Shown here: positions 1-8,603 of the stretch, in pieces
How positions within the stretch are numbered: position 1 is the stretch's first letter
Layout: the number at the start of each line of letters is the position of its first letter
Assembly: GCA_024228575.1 (NCBI GenBank)
Contig: JAAETH010000200.1
Span: 1 to 47,649, forward strand
Origin: Actinomycetes bacterium
GTDB lineage: Bacteria > Actinomycetota > Acidimicrobiia > Acidimicrobiales > Poriferisodalaceae
Direction of reading: 5' to 3'
DNA: 47,649 nucleotides
The notes under the pieces: model-generated
What the model saw: the letters and a program-made list of their open reading frames with translations, nothing else
Told to the model about the DNA's origin: nothing
Database searches by the model: none
Position numbers and translations under genes: made by a program

Positions 1-60
1 CGCACAGGCCGCGAGAACGAGAGCAGACGCAGAAGCCAGGAACCGCCTACGAGAAATCAC
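1..60 (-). CDS. Tat-exported lipoprotein, N-terminus only (GlnH-like solute-binding protein by context)
   Basis: The gene runs off the left edge; only 20 codons are visible, read leftward from a GTG at 60-58. They encode a classic twin-arginine lipoprotein signal: S-R-R-R-F-L (SRRxFL motif), a short hydrophobic stretch, then a lipobox L-A-A-C. An AGAAGG ribosome-binding site lies about 8 nt before the GTG. The protein should be exported folded and anchored to the outer face of the membrane. In mycobacteria, glnH (amino-acid-binding lipoprotein) and glnX neighbour pknG. Here a GlnX-like gene is immediately upstream and a PknG-like kinase is 2.6 kb away, so a GlnH-like sensor is the likely identity. 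The signal peptide is seen directly; the GlnH assignment is inference from context only. Confidence 0.6.
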   Translation of the reverse strand, partial: MISRRRFLASASALVLAACA

Positions 61-63
61 CGG

Positions 64-206
64 TTCGCCTTCTGGCTCACTAACGCTCGCACCGTGCGGC
101 TCACTGCCCTACCTTCGCCTTCTGGCTCACTAACGCTCGCACCGTGCGGCTCACTGCCCTACCTTCGCCTTCTGGCTCACTAACGCTCGCACCGTGCGGC
201 TCACTG
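64..206. repeat. 50-bp tandem repeat, three copies (64-113, 114-163, 164-206)
   Basis: Three head-to-tail copies of one 50-bp unit; the third is cut at 43 bp and I see no mismatch among them. The array fills the gap between the GlnX-like gene and the lipoprotein gene. Read leftward, each unit carries an AGAAGG ribosome-binding-site-like motif and a CGCAC-G-GTGCG palindrome. The right-hand copy supplies the TGA stop of the GlnX-like gene (201-203), and the AGAAGG of the left-hand copy lies before the lipoprotein start. The unit length is not a multiple of three. Confidence 0.95.
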
Positions 207-1436
207 GTACTCATCGATTCTGGTTTGGAGCCCGAACCAGGCGCCGAGAGCGGCGATGACAGCGAACACTATTGAGGCCACCCTCAAGTACGACAGCGCT
301 CCTCGTGCAGAGTCGACGCCATCGGCGAACTGGCTGCGGTTATCCGACAAGACGCTCTCCACCGCCGTGTTGAAGCCATTGAACGCCGAGTTGCCGTCGG
401 CAGCCGCATACGACCGGGCCTCGACAACACTGTCCGAATCGAGCAGTGTCGCAACCTGCTGGCTGGTCGCCAGATAACGCTGCCACCGAATCGACAGCTC
501 GACAACTGCCGCATCTTCGCGGTCCGAATCGGCGAGACCGGCAGCCTCGGACAGGAGTGTTTCGACAATCGATGCGTGGTTTGCCAACTCGGGGTCCGAG
601 CGGCCCTCGACGATCGAGACCGCTTCAGCCGTCTTGTAGCTGAACCCGGCCTGCTGGATTCGGGCCGTCGAGGCGATCGCCTCGAAACCGCCGCTGCGCG
701 CCCGGTCCAGCTCGACACTTCGTGCCGACGAGGCGGCTGCAACCCACACCGCAAGGCCGACGAATAACACCGCTCCACCCACCAGGCCCAGATTGACCAA
801 ACGATTGGTCCGACGCCGCACAGAACGGTTCGCCGCCAACAGAACAAGGGCCGATAGCAGCGCCGCGGCCACCGCAACAACCGTCGACGTGAGCCCTCGA
901 GTGTCGTCATCGACCTGAGCATCGGCACGTACGGCGATCTGGTCGATCTCGGGGAAGATCCGATCTCGGACGGTGGCGAGTGAGACCGTGAGAAGCCCAT
1001 CGGCGTCGGCTGACCCGGCGATGCTGGCCGAGCGGGCCGACTCGACCTGACCGGAATAGACCACCAGCTCGGACGCGACCGACTTCAGCGCGGTGTGAGC
1101 CTCCTCGTCATCGCCGATGAGGCGGGCCACCTCCTCGACCTGGGAGACCGAGCGCGACAGCGATTCCTCGTACAGGAGTCGCTGGGCACGATCTTCGTTC
1201 TGGCCGGCCAAGAAGACCGATGTCGATGCGGCGTCGGCTTCGGCCACACTGGCCAGCACGTCTTGAGTCGCCACGAGAACGGGGCCCGAGTTGCGTTCGA
1301 TGCGGCGTGTGGAACTGACGAGACTCGACGTCGCTATGAAACTGAGCAATCCGGCCAAACCGACCGCGACAAGACACGCGAGCGACCACACTCGAAACAA
1401 CCTCGGTGTGGAGAGGGACTGCTTCGCCGACGACAT
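201..1436 (-). CDS. glnX: GlnX-like four-helix membrane sensor protein
   Basis: A 411-residue protein with hydrophobic helices at about residues 17-38, 186-205, 219-238 and 386-402. These flank two helical extracytoplasmic regions (about 40-185 and 240-383) rich in Ala, Ser, Asp and Glu, so the fold looks like a tandem pair of four-helix-bundle sensor units. GlnX of Mycobacterium has this topology and relays extracellular amino-acid levels sensed by GlnH to the cytoplasmic kinase PknG; a PknG-like kinase is encoded nearby on the other strand. I chose the ATG at 1436. An in-frame TTG at 1439 is possible, and a TAGGGT -10 box at 1451-1446 would make the mRNA nearly leaderless. The start overlaps the stop of the upstream HNH pseudogene. 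Assignment rests on topology plus context. Confidence 0.7.
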   Translation of the reverse strand: MSSAKQSLSTPRLFRVWSLACLVAVGLAGLLSFIATSSLVSSTRRIERNSGPVLVATQDVLASVAEADAASTSVFLAGQNEDRAQRLLYEESLSRSVSQVEEVARLIGDDEEAHTALKSVASELVVYSGQVESARSASIAGSADADGLLTVSLATVRDRIFPEIDQIAVRADAQVDDDTRGLTSTVVAVAAALLSALVLLAANRSVRRRTNRLVNLGLVGGAVLFVGLAVWVAAASSARSVELDRARSGGFEAIASTARIQQAGFSYKTAEAVSIVEGRSDPELANHASIVETLLSEAAGLADSDREDAAVVELSIRWQRYLATSQQVATLLDSDSVVEARSYAAADGNSAFNGFNTAVESVLSDNRSQFADGVDSARGALSYLRVASIVFAVIAALGAWFGLQTRIDEYQ

Positions 1437-2737
1437 CAAGCCAGCACCCTACTAATCGACTCCGTCGTATCGGTGCAGGGTCGGGATTCGTTGCTCGCCC
1501 GGTGTAAGTGGTTGGCAAAGTCGATGTCGATCAGGACTGGCCGTGATGGCGATGACTCGTCAAGGTCGAGAGGACGCCACATCGGCCGTTCCCGTCTGTC
1601 AACCTCGGGTAGCCGACCGAACACTTCGGGGGATGCCCGATCGTCGATAGGAACAGATTTGTCGTCGATCCGCCGTTGCCGGCAGTCCCGCTGCATCTCT
1701 CGACGACGTTTTCGCCTGCGATGGGCCTCGGCAGCCGTCTTTTGTGTGTGGGTGGTGCGACAACGCGGCACCACGTTCTCGATATCGGTGATCTGATCGT
1801 CTTCCCACGCAACGTCGTGGTCTGCATCGACCTGGCGGGCCAACAGCCCACATCCACGGTCGCACCACCGGTCGCGGTAGGCCATCGCCGTCTTCTGAGC
1901 GGCGGTGAACCATCGCTTCCCACTGCCGTGGTGAAGGACATCGCCCTGCTGGCTGAGTACGACCGAGTGGATCTTGGCATCGATCAGATGGTCGACGAGC
2001 TGGTGATAGGAAAGCGCCGTTCCGTCCTCGTACTCGCACTCGCACTCGCAGATGTCGACGGGAACCAGGTCGGGCTCGAGGTCCGACACCTTCTGGAGTA
2101 CCGACCGAACACACTCGGCCGTCGCCCTGACGTGGACGAGGGGCATCGCCATGTCGGTCCCGCCGGGAGCACCGTTGGAGCGGCGAGCCTGCTGGTCCTT
2201 CTCTTCCTTGAGGTCGGACTCGCTGTCGTCGGCAGCCGTTCGCCAAGCGTCGATCGCCTGTGCAAGGTTGTGCCAAGCCATCGAGACAGCCCAGCGGACC
2301 AGCTGGGCCTCGGCGTCGATGAAGTGTGAGTAGAACCTGGGCTGGGTTAGCTCGCCGAGAACACGTACATGGTCGATGGTGATGAGCCCGGCCTCGAACG
2401 CTCCGCGTACCAGCGGCATGGACGACAACTTGTCGGCACGGCTGGTGCGACCACCGAGCTGGCCACGATGTCAATTTCCCCGCTTGTACAACCAGGCCCT
2501 CAGTGTCGCCGATCCCCCATCGGCGGAGGTCGCGAAGACCGCCAGATCGTCTGCCGCGTCGACCACCCGAGTATCGAGCGCCTCGACCGAGTTGCGCAAC
2601 CACGTCATCGTGTCGAGACAGTCGCGACGCATCTCGACGGGCAGAAGCTCGAAATCGACCGTCAAGGCCTTGGACACTGCCACGACCAGGTCGGTCAACT
2701 CGGGCGGTTGTGTTGGTTCCCCGAATCCGCCCTCCAT
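1436..2737 (-). pseudogene. Decayed DUF222/HNH endonuclease (13E12-repeat family)
   Basis: Aligns from start to C-terminal region with the intact gene at 34494-35975. The ATG (2737) gives an N-terminus of exactly the same length up to the shared K-A-L-T-V. An in-frame TGA at 2473-2471 replaces the Gly codon within Y-A-T-S-N-G of the intact copy; the same frame then continues with R-G-Q-L-G-G-R-T. About 76 codons are missing after Q-Q-A-R, joined to S-N-G-A with only short microhomology. The HNH end survives as D-A-D-H...N...C-R-T-T-H, but a Cys of the W-C-N-C-G-C-G stretch has become Arg. Intact family members pair a DUF222 domain with a C-terminal HNH nuclease fold. The stop abuts the glnX-like start. 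Read-through is conceivable, but the deletion argues for a dead gene. Confidence 0.88.
1446..1451 (-). promoter_or_regulatory. Candidate -10 box (TAGGGT) for the glnX-like gene
   Basis: Read leftward, TAGGGT lies 6 nt before a TTG and 9 nt before the ATG of the glnX-like gene, the spacing expected for a leaderless actinobacterial transcript. No convincing -35 hexamer is visible. It lies inside the 3' end of the HNH pseudogene. Confidence 0.4.
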
Positions 2738-2749
2738 ATCTTGTACCAT

Positions 2750-2767
2750 AACAAACAGTTGTTTGTT
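2750..2767. promoter_or_regulatory. 18-bp AT-rich palindrome upstream of the HNH pseudogene
   Basis: Two perfect 8-bp arms, AACAAACA and TGTTTGTT, are separated by GT. The site lies just upstream of the pseudogene ATG in a clearly AT-richer patch, between the two divergent transcription units. It is operator-like in form. The intact HNH gene has a related TGTTTG-containing AT-rich promoter region but not the same palindrome. Confidence 0.5.
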
Positions 2768-2842
2768 TACCATATGAAAATCATTGTATTTCCAGATAGC
2801 GAGCAGATCGGTCTTCGCGAAGGGGCGGGACACCGGCCCGGT

Positions 2843-2848
2843 TAGTAT
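2843..2848 (+). promoter_or_regulatory. Candidate -10 box (TAGTAT) of the pknG operon
   Basis: TAGTAT ends 10 nt before the ATG at 2859, and no Shine-Dalgarno sequence lies in the usual window. This suggests leaderless or near-leaderless transcription of the first operon gene. No good -35 hexamer is seen. Confidence 0.4.
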
Positions 2849-2858
2849 CGACGAGCAC

Positions 2859-4082
2859 ATGAACGCGGACGAGATAGATGCACTGCTCGAGCGGTACCGC
2901 GTCGCCCACAGCCGAATCGCCGCGAACCTGGTCGATCTCGACGATCACCGTGCCTACGAGATGTTGTCTGGCGCAGAGGTGGGACCGGTCACCAGCGCGC
3001 GGCTCGGAGAGGGGTTCGACAACATCTCGTTGTTGTGGAGCGGACTAACACAACTGGGGCGAGTTCTCGACGAGGCCGGCGCGCTGCGAAGCCAAGGTCG
3101 CCCGCGGGGCGAGCGCGGCAAGCAACTCGAGGAGCTACTACTCAGCAACTCCATCGAGTTCGGCGCCCAAGAGCTCGAGTCCACCGGACTCGATCGGGGC
3201 GACCGCGGACTGCTCGAATCGCCAAAGAGATCGTTCACAATCGACGAACTGCTCGTGATGATGGCCTCGGTGTACGAGCCGATCCGCGATGCGATAGCCG
3301 AGATCGACGCTGTCTGGTCCGAGATACTCCCCAGGCTCGATGCGGCGAGGACCTCGATGTCGTCGATGCGCGAACACCTTTCCGGCGCCGACGAACCCGC
3401 TGAGGTCGAGGCGGCGCAGCTGGCCGTCGACGAGCTGGACCGGATCGTGTTGAGCGATCCGCTGGCCATCAGGCACAACGCCGGTCGCGACCTCGAGGCA
3501 GCGGTTCTGGAAGCAGCTCGCCGTGTCGACGCCATGGTGGCCGAACGTGCCAGCCTCGACGACGATCTTCGTTCTATCGACACGAGGCTGGCCGGTCTCC
3601 GACTGCTGCGCGCCAAGGCCGCAGCTGCCTATTCAGAAGCCCACGCCAAAATCCTCGATCCGTCGGACCTGGTCCGAGTTCCAGGGCCCCACGTCATAGA
3701 CGGTCACGGAGGCCTCGCCGAGCGGGCCAAAAACCTGGCGGGTGACAGCCGCGCCAAGAACACAGCGGCCGGCGCCATCGCGCTGACCGAGTATCGGTCG
3801 TGGGATCACCTTGCACTGGCTCTGCACGCCCAACTCGAGAGCGCCCACCGGAAGAACCGTGCCGGCCTCGACACGCGCGACGAACTTCGCGGTCGACTGA
3901 TCGCCTACAAGGCCAAAGCTTCGGCGCTGGCAATCGCTGCAGTGACACATCCCACCATCGCCGACATTGCTGAGTCGGCCCAGAACGAGCTGTTCACCGC
4001 CCCCATCGATCTCGACCGCGCCGCCGATCTGGTCGACCGTTTCGCGGAGGCTGTGAGCCGATCCGGAGGAGACCCGAAATGA
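2859..4082 (+). CDS. Coiled-coil protein, first gene of the pknG operon
   Basis: A 407-residue soluble protein rich in Ala, Leu, Glu, Arg and Asp with long helical stretches (roughly residues 140-260 and 320-370) expected to form coiled coils. There is no signal peptide or membrane segment. I recognise no catalytic motif. I chose the ATG at 2859 over an upstream in-frame start at 2784 because the sequence beginning M-N-A-D-E-I-D looks like a natural cytoplasmic N-terminus and a TAGTAT box sits just before it. The stop overlaps the PknG ATG by 4 nt, so translation is coupled. As lead gene of a kinase/phosphatase/VWA/FHA operon it could be a scaffold or substrate; that is inference. Confidence 0.8.
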   Translation: MNADEIDALLERYRVAHSRIAANLVDLDDHRAYEMLSGAEVGPVTSARLGEGFDNISLLWSGLTQLGRVLDEAGALRSQGRPRGERGKQLEELLLSNSIEFGAQELESTGLDRGDRGLLESPKRSFTIDELLVMMASVYEPIRDAIAEIDAVWSEILPRLDAARTSMSSMREHLSGADEPAEVEAAQLAVDELDRIVLSDPLAIRHNAGRDLEAAVLEAARRVDAMVAERASLDDDLRSIDTRLAGLRLLRAKAAAAYSEAHAKILDPSDLVRVPGPHVIDGHGGLAERAKNLAGDSRAKNTAAGAIALTEYRSWDHLALALHAQLESAHRKNRAGLDTRDELRGRLIAYKAKASALAIAAVTHPTIADIAESAQNELFTAPIDLDRAADLVDRFAEAVSRSGGDPK

Positions 4083-6376
4083 GCATTTCATGCGCCATCG
4101 CCGGGTGCGGAGGCAACGTCCTCAGCGACGGCTACTGCGACACGTGCGGCACGCTCGCCGCCAGTTCACCTACCCGATCTCCCGCTGGCTCGCCCACAGT
4201 TGTCAACACCTCGCCGTCCATCGCGGCCGCATCATCACCTGCGATCTCGTCGACCACCGGCGCGAGCCGACGCTCGGGGTCCGCTTCGTCGACCGGTTCA
4301 ACGCGCGGGACACGACGAAGTGGTCTGGGTGCCGGCCTCGTCGAGATCGAGCCGACCGAAGCAGGCGATCCGTCCAAGGCGGTGATGACCGACACCGAGA
4401 TCGCCGAGGTCATCGAGGCAACCCCGGAACAGGAACGTTTCTGCAAGTCGTGTGAAAGCGAGGTTGGTCGATCGACAGCCGACAGGCCCGGTCGCATACG
4501 TGGCTTCTGCTCGAACTGCCGAACACCTTTCGACTTCGCCTCGAACGCGCCTGCCCTATCGGCCGGCGAAGTGGTCGCGGGCCAGTACGAGGTGTTGGGT
4601 CCGATAGCACACGGTGGCATGGGTTGGATCTACCTCGGGCGCGACAAGGCCGTATCGGACCGCTGGGTCGTACTCAAAGGACTGCTCGACTCGACCGACC
4701 CCGACGCCGCCATCGCGGCTGTGGCCGAGCGTCAATTCCTCGCCCAGATCGAGCACGGCAACATCGTCAACATCTACAACTTCGTCACCCATGCCGGGTC
4801 GGGCTACATCGTCATGGAATACGTGGGTGGCGAGTCGCTCAACTCGAAGTTGAAGGCTCGGCGGAGGGCCAACAGCGGCATTCCAGATCCGCTGCCCGTC
4901 GCGGAGGCCATCGCCTATGTGCTCGGCATCTTGCCTGCCTTCGGCTACCTGCACGACCATGGGCTGGTCTACAACGACCTCAAGCCAGCGAACATCATGG
5001 CCGTCGACTCGGGGGTCAAGCTGATCGACGTCGGAGCCGTCATGCGCATCGACGACCACGACGCAGCGATCTTCGGAACCCAGGGTTTCCAAGCACCCGA
5101 GGTGGCGACGGCGGGTCCCTCGGCACAGTCCGACCTCTTCACCGTCGGACGGACCCTCGCGGTGCTCGTGCTGAACTTCGTGTTCCACAGCGGTTCCTAC
5201 CAGTACGCCCTCCCCGGACCCGACACCGAGCCCTTGTTCGCCCGGTGGGAATCTCTACATCGTTTCCTGCTGAAGGCCACTGCCCCTCACCCCGACGACA
5301 GATTCCAGACAGCTGCCGAGATGGCTCAGCAGCTCACCGGCGTGTTGCGGGAGATCGTGGCCGTCGAGTCGGGCACTCCTCGGCCATCGCCCAGCCACCG
5401 ATTTGGTCCCGACAGAAGTGCAGCCCTGCTCCACGATGGACTGACAGCCGTGATCGACCAGGTGGAATGGCGGGCCCTGCCTCGACCGGTCGTCGACCCC
5501 GAGGACCCAGCGGCTGCTTCGCTGATAGAGCTGCACGAAATCGAGGCCGACCAGGCGCTGGCCCTCATCGCCGAGGGGCTCGAGGCCGATGTCCTGCCCG
5601 ACTCGCGAGAGGTTCACCTCAGGCGGGCGAGAGCGTTGATCGAGGCCGGACGCAACGATGAAGTAGACCCGATTCTCGACACGATCGTCAGCGACGATCC
5701 GTGGGAGTGGAGGGTCGACTGGTACCGCGGTCTCGACCAACTGGCCAGAGGGAACGCTTCGGTCGCGGCCGAACGGTTCTCGAACGTCTGGACGTCGGTT
5801 CCCGGCGAGCTGGCACCTCAACTCGCCGTCGCCATGGCTGCCGAAGGTGCGGGCGAACACGTCAGGGCGGGGACCTTGTACGACCGGGTCATCAGCGTGG
5901 ATCCGACCGATGTCTCGGCGGCGTTCGGACTCGCGCGATGCCGGGTTGCCGACGGCGACCGATCGGGCGCAGCAGCGGCGCTGGGCCGAATCCCACGCAG
6001 TTCCGCCGCATACGGGAAGGCCCAGGCCGAGGTTGCGCGGCTGCTCGCCGCGGTCGACGCCGATGGCAACACCATGCCCACGCCCGACGAACTGGCCGCG
6101 GCAGCCCGGACGGTCGAACGCCTCCAGATCGACGCAGCGGAGAGGGCGACCCTGACATCGGAGATCCTCGAGCGAGCGCTCGTCGTTGCCGAGAAGGAAC
6201 CGCGTTCCCTCTCTGGAGTCGGCGTGACCTTGTTCGGACGCCCGCTCGACGAACCCGAGCTGAGAAAGGGCCTCGAAGCCGCCTATCGCGAACGGGCCAG
6301 ACTGGCGTCGACCGACAACGAACGCGTCGCCCTGGTCGATCAGGCCAATCGCGTACGACCCCGGACGCTGCTGTGA
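4079..6376 (+). CDS. pknG: PknG-type serine/threonine protein kinase
   Basis: A 765-residue cytoplasmic kinase with the PknG plan: rubredoxin-like domain, kinase domain, C-terminal TPR-like helical region. The paired Cys motifs are C122-x-x-C125 and C144-x-x-C147. The kinase has a Gly-rich loop A-H-G-G-M-G-W (177-183), ATP-binding K200, the PknG-specific Y-N-D-L-K-P in place of H-R-D (298-303), and D-V-G in place of D-F-G (317-319). Unlike my recollection of the mycobacterial enzyme, it starts with a further Cys cluster (C5, C10, C20, C23), then a Ser/Thr/Pro-rich linker to about residue 85. The C-terminal 330 residues are helical repeats. PknG controls central nitrogen and carbon flux in response to amino acids through GlnH and GlnX. 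GGAGGAGA precedes the ATG, which overlaps the previous stop by 4 nt; the stop overlaps the phosphatase GTG. Confidence 0.95.
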   Translation: MSISCAIAGCGGNVLSDGYCDTCGTLAASSPTRSPAGSPTVVNTSPSIAAASSPAISSTTGASRRSGSASSTGSTRGTRRSGLGAGLVEIEPTEAGDPSKAVMTDTEIAEVIEATPEQERFCKSCESEVGRSTADRPGRIRGFCSNCRTPFDFASNAPALSAGEVVAGQYEVLGPIAHGGMGWIYLGRDKAVSDRWVVLKGLLDSTDPDAAIAAVAERQFLAQIEHGNIVNIYNFVTHAGSGYIVMEYVGGESLNSKLKARRRANSGIPDPLPVAEAIAYVLGILPAFGYLHDHGLVYNDLKPANIMAVDSGVKLIDVGAVMRIDDHDAAIFGTQGFQAPEVATAGPSAQSDLFTVGRTLAVLVLNFVFHSGSYQYALPGPDTEPLFARWESLHRFLLKATAPHPDDRFQTAAEMAQQLTGVLREIVAVESGTPRPSPSHRFGPDRSAALLHDGLTAVIDQVEWRALPRPVVDPEDPAAASLIELHEIEADQALALIAEGLEADVLPDSREVHLRRARALIEAGRNDEVDPILDTIVSDDPWEWRVDWYRGLDQLARGNASVAAERFSNVWTSVPGELAPQLAVAMAAEGAGEHVRAGTLYDRVISVDPTDVSAAFGLARCRVADGDRSGAAAALGRIPRSSAAYGKAQAEVARLLAAVDADGNTMPTPDELAAAARTVERLQIDAAERATLTSEILERALVVAEKEPRSLSGVGVTLFGRPLDEPELRKGLEAAYRERARLASTDNERVALVDQANRVRPRTLL

Positions 6377-7293
6377 CGGACGGCGCTGGTGCGGCTGCGG
6401 CGACCGACCCCGTCGCCTGCCCCTCGTGCGGCGAAGTCGCCGACGCCGAGGCATCGTGGTGTGAAGCCTGTGGTTCAGACCTCACACACGCGCCGCCAGC
6501 GAGCGAACCCGACACGACCGACCTCGGCTGGATCGCCTGCGCAACCGACAAAGGGCTTCGCCGGTCCGCCAACGAGGACGCCGTTGTAGTGCTCGACGCA
6601 ACACCCGATGCCGGGCCGGACACGGCCGTTCTTGTCGTATGCGACGGCGTAGGCAGCACCGACTCTCCGGCTGCCGCCGCCAGGGCCGCGGCAACCACCG
6701 CAGCCCAGTCTCTCGAGTTGTCCGTCCGCGGCGGGACGGAACCGTCAACAGCCCTGGAAAGGTCAGCACGGGCAGCCCAGGAGGCTGTCATCGACGTCAC
6801 CCGCTCCGATCGACCCACCACCGGCGCTCTTCCGCCTTCGAGCACCTTTGTCGCGGCCGTGGCTCGCCGCACCGATACCGGAGTTGCCGGGTCGGTGGCA
6901 TGGCTCGGAGACAGCCGGGCCTACTGGTTGGGCACCGAAGCCCTCGTTCTGACCGACGATCATGTGTGGGACGGTCCGGCCGAGGCCGAACAGGCGGGCT
7001 CGATCACCCGATGGCTCGGTGTCGATGCCGTCGATCTGGTGCCTTCCGTCGTCGACTTCGAGACCGAGGGTGAGGGCAGACTCCTCCTGTGTTCCGACGG
7101 CCTCTGGGGATACCTGCGAGAGGCCGATGACATGGCCGGAAAGATCGGAGAGATCGGCGGGCAGTCCCCGGTCGCTCTTGTGGGAGCCCTGATCGATTTT
7201 GCCAACGCCGCTGGCGGGCGTGACAACATCGCGGTTGCGATCGCCGACTTCGCCCACGAGCCCGAAGACCAACGAACCAGGGACGAGCAATGA
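6373..7293 (+). CDS. PP2C-family Ser/Thr phosphatase with N-terminal zinc ribbon
   Basis: A 306-residue protein starting at a GTG that overlaps the pknG stop by 4 nt. Residues 16-33 form a zinc-ribbon-like cluster (C16-x-x-C19, C30-x-x-C33). The PP2C domain follows: N-E-D-A (67-70), metal-binding D91 in C-D-G-V-G, W-L-G-D-S-R-A, L-C-S-D-G-L-W and the closing G-G-R-D-N. These supply the Asp ligands of the two-metal centre, so the enzyme should be active. It most likely reverses phosphorylation by the adjacent PknG-like kinase on shared targets such as the FHA protein; that is inferred from the operon. The stop overlaps the VWA start by 4 nt. Confidence 0.93.
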   Translation: MTDGAGAAAATDPVACPSCGEVADAEASWCEACGSDLTHAPPASEPDTTDLGWIACATDKGLRRSANEDAVVVLDATPDAGPDTAVLVVCDGVGSTDSPAAAARAAATTAAQSLELSVRGGTEPSTALERSARAAQEAVIDVTRSDRPTTGALPPSSTFVAAVARRTDTGVAGSVAWLGDSRAYWLGTEALVLTDDHVWDGPAEAEQAGSITRWLGVDAVDLVPSVVDFETEGEGRLLLCSDGLWGYLREADDMAGKIGEIGGQSPVALVGALIDFANAAGGRDNIAVAIADFAHEPEDQRTRDEQ

Positions 7294-8603
7294 CCGATTC
7301 CATTCACACCGGGTTCAAGGCCTCGGTCTTCCAGAACGAGTACCTGCCCGCCGGCGGCACCTCGGTCGACGCCATCATCACCGTCGCCAGCTCGCACGAG
7401 ATGAGTCGCAACGAACCGGTCGGCGGGCGTGTCGAGGTCATCGTCATCGACACCTCCGGTTCGATGAAGGGCGACAACGGAGCGAAGATCGCGGCCGCCC
7501 GCCTGGCGACGATTGCCGCTGTGAACGTGCTGGCCGACGGCACCGAGTTCGCGGTCGTGATGGGCAACCACGAGGCCCGCATGTTGTACCCGCACCAGGG
7601 ACTGGCCGTGGCCAGCGGGCAGACGCGCTCCGAGGCCTGCGACTCGGTTCGGCGGGTTCAGGCCGATGGGGGTACCGCCATAGGAGCCTGGCTCCTCGCC
7701 GCTTCTGCATTGTTCAACCTGTCACCGGGTGGGGTCGCCCACTGCACCCTGCTGACCGACGGCAAGAACGAACACGAGAAACCCTGGCAACTGGATCAGG
7801 CGATCGCCCATTCGGTTGGCCGGTTCCAATGTGATGCACGCGGTCTGGGCACCGACTGGGACGTGACCGAGCTGCGCAAGATCTCTGCCGCCCTGCTGGG
7901 CACTGTCGACATCGTTCCATCGCCACACGAACTCGAGGACGAGTTCCGGGCTCTCACCATGGCTTCGATGTCGAAGCAGATCGGTTCGGTGGCGCTGCGG
8001 CTGTGGACCCCGAAGGGGTCGACCCTCGGGTTCCTCAAGCAGGTGTCACCCAACCTCGAGGACCTCAGCGACAAGGGATCGAGTATCAGCCCCCTCATCG
8101 CCGACTATCCGCTTGGCGCGTGGGGCGCCGACGAGGAACGCGACTATCACCTTCGCATCGACGTTCCCGTGGGTACCGTCGGTCAGGAACGGCTAGCAGC
8201 GCGCGTCATGCTCACCATCGACGGCGAGGAGCAACCCGCCGCGCTCGTCAGGGCGGTCTGGACCGATGACGATGTTCTGACGACGCGCATCAACGGCGAG
8301 GTCGCCCACTACACGGGTCAGGCCGAGCTCGCGGACGCGATCGCCGACGGTCTTGCCGCCCGCGAGGAGGGCGACGGTGCCACGGCCACGATCAAGCTCG
8401 GTCGGGCCGTGCAATTGGCCCACGAGGCCGGCAATGACGACACCGTCCGGCTGTTGTCGAAGGTGGTCGAAGTCGACGATCCCAAGACGGGAACGGTCAG
8501 GCTGCGCCGCCGCGTGGAGGCCGCCGACGCCATGGCTCTCGACGTGCGCTCCACACGAACCGTCAGGGTCAACCGTCGCCCATCGTCGGGTGATTCGACA
8601 TGA
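7290..8603 (+). CDS. von Willebrand factor A domain protein
   Basis: A 437-residue cytoplasmic protein. The VWA domain spans roughly residues 45-220, with a MIDAS metal site D54-T-S56-G-S58, the following G-G-T-A (third ligand) and L-L-T-D-G. The second half resembles the beta-rich region seen after VWA domains in other actinobacterial kinase clusters and ends in a basic tail. VWA proteins mediate metal-dependent protein-protein contact, so an adaptor role between kinase and FHA protein is plausible. The ATG overlaps the phosphatase stop, and the stop overlaps the FHA start, both by 4 nt. There is no signal peptide. Confidence 0.92.
   Translation: MTDSIHTGFKASVFQNEYLPAGGTSVDAIITVASSHEMSRNEPVGGRVEVIVIDTSGSMKGDNGAKIAAARLATIAAVNVLADGTEFAVVMGNHEARMLYPHQGLAVASGQTRSEACDSVRRVQADGGTAIGAWLLAASALFNLSPGGVAHCTLLTDGKNEHEKPWQLDQAIAHSVGRFQCDARGLGTDWDVTELRKISAALLGTVDIVPSPHELEDEFRALTMASMSKQIGSVALRLWTPKGSTLGFLKQVSPNLEDLSDKGSSISPLIADYPLGAWGADEERDYHLRIDVPVGTVGQERLAARVMLTIDGEEQPAALVRAVWTDDDVLTTRINGEVAHYTGQAELADAIADGLAAREEGDGATATIKLGRAVQLAHEAGNDDTVRLLSKVVEVDDPKTGTVRLRRRVEAADAMALDVRSTRTVRVNRRPSSGDST

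Noticed and set aside
64-206. Possible CRISPR array
   Set aside because: The repeats are directly contiguous with no unique spacers and no cas genes are nearby.
1436-2428. Separate HNH gene starting at 2428
   Set aside because: The same frame continues upstream through one TGA into a sequence homologous to the N-terminus of the intact copy, so it is part of one broken gene.
5255-6454. Long leftward ORF (399 codons) opposite pknG
   Set aside because: It is antisense to the kinase's TPR-like region, has Arg/Gly/Pro-rich composition and no family motif; long antisense frames are expected in high-GC DNA.
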